DNA of 64,000 bases from Mytilus californianus (taxonomy: Eukaryota; Mollusca; Bivalvia; Mytilida; Mytilidae), in contig NW_026262668.1 in assembly GCF_021869535.1 (NCBI RefSeq), positions 64,634,058 through 64,698,057 on the forward strand, written 5' to 3'. Position numbers and translations under genes: made by a program. Position 1 is the first letter of the stretch. Every line of letters starts with the position of its first letter. The notes under the pieces are model-generated. The model worked only from the letters and a program-made list of their open reading frames with translations. It did no database searches and was not told the origin of the DNA. Below, piece by piece: positions 57,901-64,000 of this stretch.

Positions 57901-60900
57901 CAAACTAAAGTTAGAGAACGGAAACAAAAAATTAAGCAATTTGTATGTTTATAAAGGAGCATAACTCAAGAACGGTAAAAGCGACGCCACCCAATTTCGA
58001 ATTTGATCTGTGTTTTGTGGTAATAAGCATTGTGTATAAGTTTTATAATATTTGGTTGAGGCAAACTAAAGTAAGAGAACGGAAACAAAAAATTCAGCAG
58101 TTTTTGTTTATAAAGGGGCATAACTCATGAACGGTAAAAGTTACGCCACCCAATTTGAACTTGACCTGTGTTTTGTGGTAATAAGCATTGTGTATAAGCT
58201 TCATAACATTTGATTGAGGCAAACTAAAGTTAGAGAACGGAAACAAAAAATTAAGCAATTTGTATGTTTATAAAGGAGCATAACTCAAGAACGGTAAAAG
58301 CGACGCCACCCAATTTCGAATTTGATCTGTGTTTTGTGGTAATAAGCATTGTGTATAAGTTTTATAATATTTGGTTGAGGCAAACTAAAGTAAGAGAACG
58401 GAAACAAAAAATTCAGCAGTTTTTGTTTATAAAGGGGCATAACTCATGAACGGTAAAAGTTACGCCACCCAATTTGAACTTGACCTGTGTTTTGTGGTAA
58501 TAAGCATTGTGTATAAGCTTTATAACATTTGGTTGAGGCAAACTAAAGTTAAAGAACGAAAACCAATATTTTGGGACGGACGGGAGGGACGAACAAGGGT
58601 ATGGCAGAGGCATAAAAATTAGAAAACTTTTTGTATGGGTCTTTTTAAGCTTTTTAAAACAAAGATATCATTATCTTAGCACTACTCAACTGAATATATA
58701 ATTGATAAGTTTACTTACATGCCATATATCTGTGGAGGTATTTCTAGTCTGTCTAGATGCATGTGTAATTCTATATCAAACTTCTTCAGGATGTAGTCCT
58801 GTATCCTGGTTAATTTACTGACTATTGCATTAGATGGGTTTAAATCCTGGGGTCTGGCAAATGGTGTAGTGGTCATTCTTTCCTTTCCCTGTACAAATAT
58901 CAATATTAAGTATGCTTCAAGTCTATTACTGCTATAAATTGCACACCAAAATTATCATACAATGAGGTCTGGTTGTGTTTACAAGAAGAGAATAATGGGC
59001 AAAAAATGCACTATAAAGGCCAAAACAAACAAAAAAGAATAGAGAAAAACAGGCAAAAATAATAAAGAATAGAGAATAATCAGGTGCTATAATATAATTA
59101 TCTACCTATATGGAGTTATTCTTTTTCAGAACAACAGGTCATTCTTTTGAAGAAACATACAGGATGATACCAAGTTTCAATGAAATGTGCTTCAGGGCAG
59201 AAAATAATAACCTGTGTAAGGTCATTATTTTCCCTGATTAAAATGCTAACAACAGTTTTAACATACTAAATCATTTTATTCATTTGATAGTTAATGTGTG
59301 TTGGTGGCAATTGGGGTTTTACTTTTCAATTTTCCATCTTTAATATATTTTAGGCAGAAACAATCCTTTCTTCTGTTTATTAGATTGAAATACCACAAAA
59401 CGTTGTTAACACATCTTTTTTTTATCTTTGGAAAGATGTCATTATAACATCTACTCCATATTTCTTTTTCTCAATATGTAAAAAATGCTCAAGTTACCTA
59501 AAATGGAAAGATTGGCTGATGAAAACAAATATTATTTCTTTATCATATACTTAACTGTAAGTATGCATCCTGTTATATTTACATTTTTTGCAAGACAGCT
59601 CAAAGTTTTAGTAAGGAGGAACTGAGAACATATACCATAAACACAACTTACAAAATAATAACTCAGGACTTTATAAACATACTAGTTTTCTTGTTTGAAT
59701 TGTTTTGCTCGTTGTTGAAGACCGTTAGGTGACCTTTAGTTGCTAACCTTCTACGTCATTTGGTCTCTGGTGGAGAGTTGTCTCATTGGCAATCATACCA
59801 CATCTTCTTACTTTTATATAGGTATGTATAAATCTGTCAACTTACCCTAAAATGAGGTGGATCTTTAGACACATACCAAGGTTCAACAGTTTCCATTATT
59901 TGTGACAACATAGCACTGGAAAAAAATATTTTTTGATAAAAAATAAATGATATTGTGTTATAAGTATATTGTTTTCCAAATAATTAAGGACATTAGTTCA
60001 TTGCTGGAAAAAAACATTCATTCAAAAGTCTGCATAATTCTGGATATTGAAAAAAATTGGGTATATTGTATAGGGTCAGTTTCTATTGGTGGAGGAAGCC
60101 TGAGTGCCAGTAGTCAGTCGGTTTTACAAAAAACTTACGACTAAGACTGATCGTAAGTATACTGAATTGTTCATGACATCCAATCAATCTTAGTCGTAAG
60201 TTTTTTTGTGAAACCAACTCCAGGATTGAGCAGGAAAACTGAGAATCCTAGTCAAAACTAGTAGAAATTGAACACACTGGCCACGTGCAGGGTTAAAACT
60301 CACAACCTCAGTATTGACAGGATTATGATACAGTAGATGAACTACTTAGACCACTTGGCTACCGAGAACCTAAATTATTATTTACATTTCTGTTCCCTCC
60401 AACAACCATTAACCCAAAGTACATGGGTATAACAAGACCCTTCCAGAGCACCTGAGATAATCTCCATTTTATAATGGGGTTCAATATCTTTGTTGGCTGT
60501 TGACTGTTACTAGTCTTTTTGACATTTTTTTTTACCATGGCATTGTCTGTTTTTCATTCATTTTTACCATAGCATTTGTCTGGTTTTCATTCATTTTTAC
60601 CATGACATTGTGTGTTTCACTTTCATTTTTACCATGGTATTGTGTGTTTTTCATTCAGTTTTACCATGGCATTGTTTTTTCATTCATTTTTACCATGGCA
60701 TTGTCTGTTTTTCATTCATTTTTACCATGGCATTGTGTTTTTCATTTATTTTTGCCATGGCATTGTGTGTTTTTCATTAATTTTTACTATAGCATTGTGT
60801 GTTTTTCATTAATTTTTACCATGATATTGTGTGTTTTTCATTCATTTTTTAACATGGCATTGTCTGTTTTTCATTCATTTTACCATGACATTGTTTGTTT

Positions 60901-63226
60901 TTGGTTGCCCCCTTGGCATCTTCTCTTTTTTTTACTTACTATGCATCATGTTCCAGATAGGATGGGTTCATTACTTCCTTTATAATTTCCCTGAAAACAA
61001 AATAAATACTTCAGGAACCTTTATCTTCTTGTTACTCCAGTAGGAAAATTCTTCTTTAGTCAAATGAAGTATTGAATTTATGTTTTATCCAATATGCTGT
61101 ATTTTAATACGGGTAATATTTTGTAAATAACTTATTTCTTTATTAAGCTTATATTTGTTCATTTTTAACTCACTGACTTGAAAAACAGACAGACAGACAG
61201 AAAACTGTCGATATAAAAAAATTATGTTTTTGTACAGCATCAACCCTTTCACAAAATGTTAATATTTTATATTTTTAAAAAGCTAATTGATTTTATCACA
61301 CTTAAATGCTCCATATGGTGTGCAAAGACAATAGCTCAAAAACCCTATGGTCCAGGTGAGCTCAAAATGAATAAACATTAATTGTATCATATCCCATTGG
61401 CAGGCTTGTCTTTGTTTGGTGTGTTAAGACACATGCATATGTATCTTTGTAAGGTCAAGGGTCATGCAATTGATGCCAGACTCACACTTTTAGTGTATGT
61501 CTTGGACTAAAAAATATTTGCTGAAAATCTTACATGCTTTGTCAGGAACAAAAATAAATAGTCTTCCAAATATATTAAAATATCATTCATATATATGGAA
61601 CAGTTATTTGTGAATTTAATCCACTATTAAAATAATTATTACTAATTTTCAGATATTTTGACCTGTGTTTACAAATAAGTGCTCATCTGTCGTAAAAATA
61701 CACTCAATTATAGCAAAAGTCACTAGAATATATTTCTACAAGTTATTCATGCAATGAATACTAATTATGCATTGTGGTTTATTTTTCAGACAGATATGAT
61801 GAAACATCAATTGTCGTAATGAGCATATAGTGCAGTAAAATTGGAACCGTTAATGAAAGTAGGAATTAGCCTATTGCCTAGTTGATTGGTTGGCAATTGA
61901 ACAACAAGATACTAGAGAGACATAGCAATATCTTTGAAACAAGTTTAACCTGTAAATTGCCTAATATTCTCTATGTTGCCATGTCTTTCTAAGGCACATC
62001 CTTCACTTGCCCTTCTATATCTTAATTAAAGGAGATTAAGCAATATATTTGTGAAAATTTAACAGTAACCATATTAATCTTAAAATTGTCGTAACAATAC
62101 TAAGGTTAAAGGTGTTTAGAAAATAAAAACAAATTTCACATCTGATGAGTTACCGTACATTAATATAATAATTCTACATGTATTTATCTTCAACACTTCT
62201 TTTTTTTCTAAAATGTAACTTTATATAGGATCTACCGGTATATAGATTATGTAGGTTTTTTAGGTGTCCAAACATTTCAATTTCTCCCACCCCCCATTAT
62301 TATTTTTGCATTGAATCTTTAATGAGGTCAAGGTCAGATGAACCATGCCAGACAGACATGTACACCTTACAATCAATCTATGAATTAAATATAGTTGGCC
62401 TTTTGCTTATAGTATCTAAGAAACAAACTTAACCAGGAAAACTTAACACTGACCAATGAACCATGAAAATGAGGTCAAGGTCAGATGATACCTGCCAGAC
62501 AAGCAAATACACCTAACAATCATTCCATACACCAAATATAGTTGACCTATTGCTTATAGTTTAAGAAAAACAGACCAAAACACAAAACACTTAGCACTGA
62601 GCAATGAACCATGAAAATGAGTTCAAGGTCAAATAAAAACTGCCAGACTCTCATGTACATAGTAAAATATTTCCATACACCAAATATAGTTGACCTATTG
62701 CATATAGTATTAGAAAAAAAGATCAAAACACAAAAACTTAACTTTAACCACTGAACCATGAAAATGAGGTCAAGGTACGATGACACCTACCAGCTGGACA
62801 TGTACACCTTACAATCAATTCCATACACCAAATATAGAAGATCTATTACTTCTAGTATCTGCTATAGGGACTGGACCAAGAAAACTTTACCTTGTTCACT
62901 GATCCATGAAATGAGGTCGAGGTCAGATGAAAACTGTCTGACAGGCATGAGGACCTTGTAAGGTACGCACATACTAAATATAGTTATCCTATTACTCATA
63001 ATAAGAGAGAAATTAACATTACAAAAAATCTAAACTTTCTTTTCAAGTAGTCACTGAACGATGAAAATGAGGTCAAGGACAATGGACATATGACAGACAG
63101 AAACTACATAACATAAGGCATCTATATACAAAGTATGAAGCATCCAGATCTTCCACCTTCTAAAATATAAGCTTTTAGATACATAGTTAACGCTGCCGCC
63201 GGATCACTATCCCTATGTCGAGCTTT
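45396..63226 (-). CDS. TBC1D5: TBC1 domain family member 5 (TBC1D5), 3' part of gene, 13 exons in the window
   Basis: Seen: exons at 63226-63192, 60990-60940, 59915-59846, 58888-58719, 56588-56446, 56001-55895, 55249-55177, 54896-54858, 54165-53974, 52702-52440, 51216-51117, 48884-48805 and 45959-45396 splice in phase into 628 codons and a stop. The chain carries family blocks in order: YLEHDAY, SQIMETVEPWY, PFARPQDL, DIELHMHLDRLEIPPQIYG, RWIRLLFGREFP, DLLVLWDALFADG, FIFVAMLLYIRD, YPPVGDVHYLI, a serine-rich linker, then a short coiled region ending LIAIAGIKQVRDLLKGTLKFSQ (written as two pieces in the exon entries). Known: TBC1D5 acts on Rab7 and binds retromer on late endosomes; it also takes part in autophagy. 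The catalytic Arg and Gln finger motifs of the TBC domain would lie in earlier exons right of the window. The C-terminal tail differs from vertebrates and holds two NPF motifs. Confidence 0.94.
46250..48490 (+). repeat. Family H element split by element B3
   Basis: The left part (46250-46831) has two diverged units with AAGCATACTCAAATGAAGAT / AAGCATGCTCACATGGAGGT and GATTTGTAGTTCCTGA. The right part (48383-48490) carries AAAGTGTGACAATATTTTTT and GACAGTTGGTCTTACA. The two parts make one continuous element once B3 is removed. Confidence 0.65.
46832..48382 (+). mobile_element. Family B element, copy nested in family H (B3)
   Basis: Starts with the palindrome AGAGGCTCTCAAGAGCCT and TCGCTCACCT. 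It has two ~505-bp units (GGCAATAACTCCTTAAGGGG, TTTGTAGATCTTAC) and a GGACGACGACGG tract. It ends in a weakened hairpin (AAGTTCACAGTTCC ... GGTAAGCT). An extra insert at 47155-47280 (GAGGACCACCTCCAGGTGCG) is not found in B1. It lies in the last TBC1D5 intron. Confidence 0.85.
48588..48665 (+). repeat. GAGACAACTATCCACGA-type dispersed repeat
   Basis: Reads AAATAAGGAGATGGGGTATG and TGCCAATGAGACAACTATCC. Confidence 0.75.
48805..48884 (-). CDS. TBC1D5: TBC1D5 exon, 80 bp, coiled segment
   Basis: Two bases complete Asp, then RLQSELLQQNLQNEDEILIA and IAGIKQ. The DEILIAIAGIKQ core matches DQILVSLAGLKQ of vertebrate TBC1D5. Donor GTAATTTT. Confidence 0.93.
48890..50100. other. TBC1D5 intron sequence, nothing recognised
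   Basis: AT-rich; no exon expected here, because flanking exons join in phase. Confidence 0.45.
50105..50285 (+). repeat. Family F dispersed element, short copy
   Basis: ACAAGAGTGCGCATTCTAAA to AAATGAGGTCAAGGTCAGAT. It runs into another mussel-type dispersed repeat (50290-50620, with GGTGGGTTGAACCTGGTTTT). Confidence 0.65.
50290..50640 (+). repeat. Dispersed repeat piece
   Basis: Contains AACTGAGGGTAACACATCAA, GGTGGGTTGAACCTGGTTTT and GTGGCATGCCAAACCTCACG. I recognise this as a common mussel interspersed type, probably the 3' part of a retroelement. Confidence 0.5.
50660..50960 (-). repeat. Family J repeat (reversed) followed by a GAGACAACT-type piece
   Basis: CAAAGCTGAAGAGCACCGAG and AGACGTGCGTCTCATCCACA are the reverse of family J words. 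GGTGGATAGTTCTCTCATTG at 50918 is the other family. Confidence 0.65.
51117..51216 (-). CDS. TBC1D5: TBC1D5 exon, 100 bp, coiled segment
   Basis: Reads EKEYEFQIGILQNQMSEKES, then MCDYASQKLDIHI. Heptad-like spacing and the MC-x-YA core match the conserved C-terminal helical segment (LNDLDAMCKYCAKVMD in vertebrates). Acceptor ACTTTCAG, donor GTAAAGAA. Confidence 0.92.
51280..52120 (+). repeat. Dispersed element of the HINE-like kind (unplaced family)
   Basis: Starts ACAAGAATGCACACC. It has two diverged units with GTCAAGCTGCTGACCAGAAA / GTCAAGCTGCTACCCAAATA, a GACA-type microsatellite at 51645-51675, and CTCCACTCCTAGAATGGGGG near the end. The plan resembles families A-D, but I cannot define a terminal hairpin. 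Confidence 0.5.
52440..52702 (-). CDS. TBC1D5: TBC1D5 exon, 263 bp, disordered linker
   Basis: Encodes 87 residues rich in Ser, Gly and Ala, ending in the basic stretch SPKGKGKKVNK. No domain seen. It corresponds to the low-complexity region between the TBC domain and the C-terminal coiled segment. Acceptor CTTCTCCAG, donor GTAAGGAT. Confidence 0.88.
52980..53970. other. TBC1D5 intron sequence, nothing recognised
   Basis: AT-rich; no coding block of the TBC1D5 family seen between the flanking exons, which already join in phase. Confidence 0.45.
53974..54165 (-). CDS. TBC1D5: TBC1D5 exon, 192 bp, Ser/Thr-rich linker
   Basis: Encodes a Ser/Thr/Asn-rich linker. Key pieces are IPASNSSIVTTN, SWSSFSRRMSGSRPK and KSTSVPMN. 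It is likely disordered and rich in possible phosphorylation sites. The KSTSVPMN part resembles the SESMPVQLN segment of vertebrate TBC1D5. Phase is exact on both sides. Confidence 0.88.
54858..54896 (-). CDS. TBC1D5: TBC1D5 exon, 39 bp micro-exon
   Basis: Two bases complete Leu, then ARNAKLAIGLMR plus one base. Acceptor TTTTTATACAG, donor GTTAGTAT. It is found by exact phase on both sides and by position; the sequence is only weakly like known relatives. Confidence 0.75.
55177..55249 (-). CDS. TBC1D5: TBC1D5 exon, 73 bp, after the TBC domain
   Basis: Encodes SHPRPPNYTYQ and NVNIVKTASVRNK plus one base. The PRP-x-x-YTYQ part resembles the NPRPVTYQF segment following the TBC domain. Donor GTATGTAT. 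Confidence 0.88.
55340..55455 (+). repeat. GAGACAACTATCCACCA-type dispersed repeat
   Basis: Reads AATGCCAATGAGACAACTAT and CAGCCTTCAACAATGAGAAA. Confidence 0.78.
55895..56001 (-). CDS. TBC1D5: TBC1D5 exon, 107 bp, end of TBC domain
   Basis: Encodes LASDYPQCLNCLMRYPPVGD, then VHYLIEKARYLRDPN. It corresponds to the CLGLLMHYP-x-x-GDVHSLI segment. Donor GTATGAAT. Confidence 0.94.
56446..56588 (-). CDS. TBC1D5: TBC1D5 exon, 143 bp, TBC domain core
   Basis: Encodes RWIRLLFGREF, then LVLWDALFADG, then FVAMLLYIRDL. This is the WIRLLFGREFP and LWDALFADG part of the TBC fold, almost unchanged from vertebrate TBC1D5. Acceptor TTTATCAG; donor GTAAGATT placed to keep phase with the next exon. Confidence 0.96.
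56690..56975 (-). repeat. Dispersed repeat, long copy (as at 34190-34625)
   Basis: Contains CAGGAGCCTATAGTTCAGGG, TGTTTTGTACATAAATCAGG and GGTCTCTGGTGGATAGTTGT. Confidence 0.75.
57541..57620 (+). repeat. 42-bp direct duplication
   Basis: AATTGTACATTGTTCTTTGA followed by AAATTAACCAATCAAATGA occurs twice, starting at 57541 and 57583. Confidence 0.9.
57620..58617 (+). mobile_element. Family C element (C3) with a recent internal duplication
   Basis: GATGCCCCCAC at the left (no clear 5' hairpin) is followed by ~160-bp units as in C1. The end has GGACGGACGGGAGGGACG and GGCAGAGGCATAAAA. It sits in a TBC1D5 intron about 100 bp from the 170-bp TBC-domain exon. Confidence 0.78.
57858..58520 (+). repeat. 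Perfect 319-bp tandem duplication inside C3
   Basis: Positions 57858-58201 are identical to 58177-58520, so the period is 319 bp, equal to two ~160-bp units. Flanking units differ at many sites, so this duplication is much younger than the array. Confidence 0.93.
58719..58888 (-). CDS. TBC1D5: TBC1D5 exon, 170 bp, TBC domain
   Basis: Starts GKERMTTTPFARPQDL and ends RLEIPPQIYG plus two bases of Ile. PFARPQDL and the IQD-x-x-LKK-x-DIEL segment are diagnostic of TBC1D5. Acceptor TTTGTACAG, donor GTAAGTAA. Confidence 0.95.
58920..59690. other. TBC1D5 intron sequence, nothing recognised
   Basis: AT-rich, no repeat family or exon recognised. Confidence 0.45.
59700..59815 (-). repeat. GAGACAACTATC-type dispersed repeat, reversed
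   Basis: Reads GTTGAAGACCGTTAGGTGAC and GGAGAGTTGTCTCATTGGCA. Confidence 0.75.
59846..59915 (-). CDS. TBC1D5: TBC1D5 exon, 70 bp
   Basis: One base completes Tyr, then AMLSQIMETVEPWYVSKDPP and HFR. It matches the conserved SQLMET-x-EPW segment. Acceptor TTTTTTTCCAG, donor GTAAGTTG. Confidence 0.92.
60060..60375 (-). mobile_element. SINE-like element with tRNA-like head and inverted tail
   Basis: The minus strand starts GGTAGCCAAGTGGTCTAAG, an A-box of tRNA-Leu/Ser type, at about 60365. GGTTGTGAGTTTTAACCC, a B-box-like stretch, follows near 60300. The body ends GGTTTCACAAAAAAACTTAC. A second, inverted copy of that tail lies at 60118-60150, giving a ~31-nt-arm hairpin. Confidence 0.5.
60530..60900 (+). 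repeat. ~31-bp minisatellite, about 12 units
   Basis: The unit is TTTTACCATGGCATTGTGTG followed by TTTTTCATTCAT. Unit length varies by a few bases. It ends about 40 bp before the YLEHDAY exon on the donor side. Cys/Phe/His-rich open frames across it are by-products. Confidence 0.93.
60940..60990 (-). CDS. TBC1D5: TBC1D5 exon, 51 bp, YLEHDAY block
   Basis: Reads EIIKEVMNPSYLEHDA plus two bases of Tyr, between TTTTCAG and GTAAGTAA. The NP-x-YLEHDAY core is a well-conserved TBC1D5 block. Confidence 0.9.
61045..62300. other. TBC1D5 intron sequence, nothing recognised
   Basis: AT-rich with a short GACA run near 61190. No exon or clear repeat family. Confidence 0.45.
62310..63130 (+). repeat. Family F element, ~147-bp tandem units
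   Basis: CCATGAAAATGAGGTCAAGG words at about 62316, 62460, 62609, 62756, 62903 and 63060 give a period near 147 bp. It ends about 60 bp before the first TBC1D5 exon in the window. Confidence 0.8.
63192..63226 (-). CDS. TBC1D5: TBC1D5 exon (35 bp micro-exon), first one seen
   Basis: Reads KARHRDSDPAA plus two bases that the next exon completes to Ala. The acceptor TTTTTGTTGCAG is strong; the donor GTTAACTA is weak. The place matches the variable segment just before the YLEHDAY block in TBC1D5. Phase fits, but the exon is short and its sequence is poorly conserved, so the borders are less sure. The upstream exon is outside the window. Confidence 0.6.
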
Positions 63227-63229
63227 CTG

Positions 63230-64000
63230 CAACAAAAAGTGATAGGCTAATATTAAAAAAAAATTCAAGTAATTAAGGAAATTAAATTACAACATTATTT
63301 CACACTTCTGCATTAAAAAGATAAATTCAAAAAAAGTGTCGCCCAGATCACTGATATCACATAGAAATTTGATATTCCCGTCCTGTAAACCAAACTTATA
63401 AATTTTTTCATGTGCATTATTTCATTCTGTCAAACTTTCTATTCTATGTTAACTTTTCTAACAATAGATTTTTTTAAGTATTACAGATGATATGAAAGCG
63501 GAGAAATTTGAATTAAAGTTTAAGAAGAAAAACCTTCACCAGAAGAAACAGAGGCAAGATTAAAACAAGCAATATAATCTATCACCTGTGGTGGGTTGGA
63601 ATCAAACTGAAAATGTAAATTGTATTAAAATTCTCTTAAGAAATACATCTATAGGATTTGTCTTTATTGCACTGCCTTTTATCTTTTGCTCTTCATTATG
63701 TTTCAGATGCATGAAATTTATAAAGTGTTGTTTTCACTTTTTATAATGTCAATTATAAAACTGTTAAGTTTTCAAAAGTTTTCAAAACAAATCTTGGCAT
63801 TCCAAATACAATTTCACAATCTAAAAAACACATACATTCAAAAGTTGGGAATTACATCCTGTTCTATGTAGGAACTATTGTACTTCTTTGTTTGAAGTAT
63901 AACAGATAAAAAAAAATTACATTTACCAATTACAGCTTTCACACCATTAGGCTTATTTTACAATTGTAGGATATTTACACAAATTTCACACATAGAATGA
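63230..64000. other. TBC1D5 intron sequence at the right edge
   Basis: I searched by eye for the TBC1D5 block that should precede the first exon seen and did not find it, so the intron continues beyond 64000. Confidence 0.45.

Noticed and set aside
60500-61043. 161-codon Phe/His/Cys-rich open frame
   Set aside because: Translation of the ~31-bp minisatellite; its end overlaps the real TBC1D5 exon on the opposite strand.

Overview
The window is eukaryotic, AT-rich genomic DNA dominated by introns and repeats. The repeat content and the intron-rich collagen gene point to a bivalve mollusc, most likely a mytilid mussel. The species call rests on my recognition of repeat types typical of mussel genomes, not on a search.

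Two protein-coding genes are supported, both on the minus strand. (1) The 5' part of a clade-A-type fibrillar procollagen alpha chain runs from its start codon at 24961 leftwards and leaves the window beyond 1537. Fourteen exons join in one open frame of 394 codons: signal peptide, von Willebrand factor C (VWC) domain, short linker, N-telopeptide with a DEKS lysine, and the first 84 uninterrupted Gly-X-Y triplets of the main helix. Helix exon lengths are 45, 54 x5, 99, 99, 144, 99, which equals the vertebrate pattern with three adjacent pairs fused. (2) The 3' part of TBC1D5, a Rab7 GTPase-activating protein and retromer regulator, enters from the right edge (first exon seen 63192-63226) and stops at 45396. 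Thirteen exons give exactly 629 codons including the stop, with every junction in phase. The end of the gene encodes two NPF-acidic motifs. About 20 kb lie between the collagen start and the TBC1D5 stop, with no convincing gene.

The rest is mostly mobile DNA. Collagen intron 1 (14199-24885) holds a 6.6-kb cluster (15594-22163) of non-autonomous elements. Four families unrelated in sequence (called A, B, C and D here) share one plan. A short subterminal motif near the 5' end is followed by internal tandem repeats, then a GAC- or GACA-type microsatellite. A 3' terminal hairpin follows, whose two arms carry the same motif once in direct and once in inverted orientation. In B, C and D the 5' motif is preceded by a perfect small hairpin. 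This resembles Helentron-associated elements (HINE/pearl type), but the uniform plan across four families is the most striking thing in the window. Further copies lie at 2845-4325 (A), 11850-12620 (D), 30800-31848 (B, reversed), 46832-48382 (B, nested in another repeat) and 57620-58617 (C).

Other repeats include a 522-bp higher-order repeat made of four ~130-bp monomers, several minisatellites, a 250-bp fold-back MITE with TTA target duplications, a LINE 3' fragment, SINE-like pieces and many copies of dispersed mussel-type repeats.
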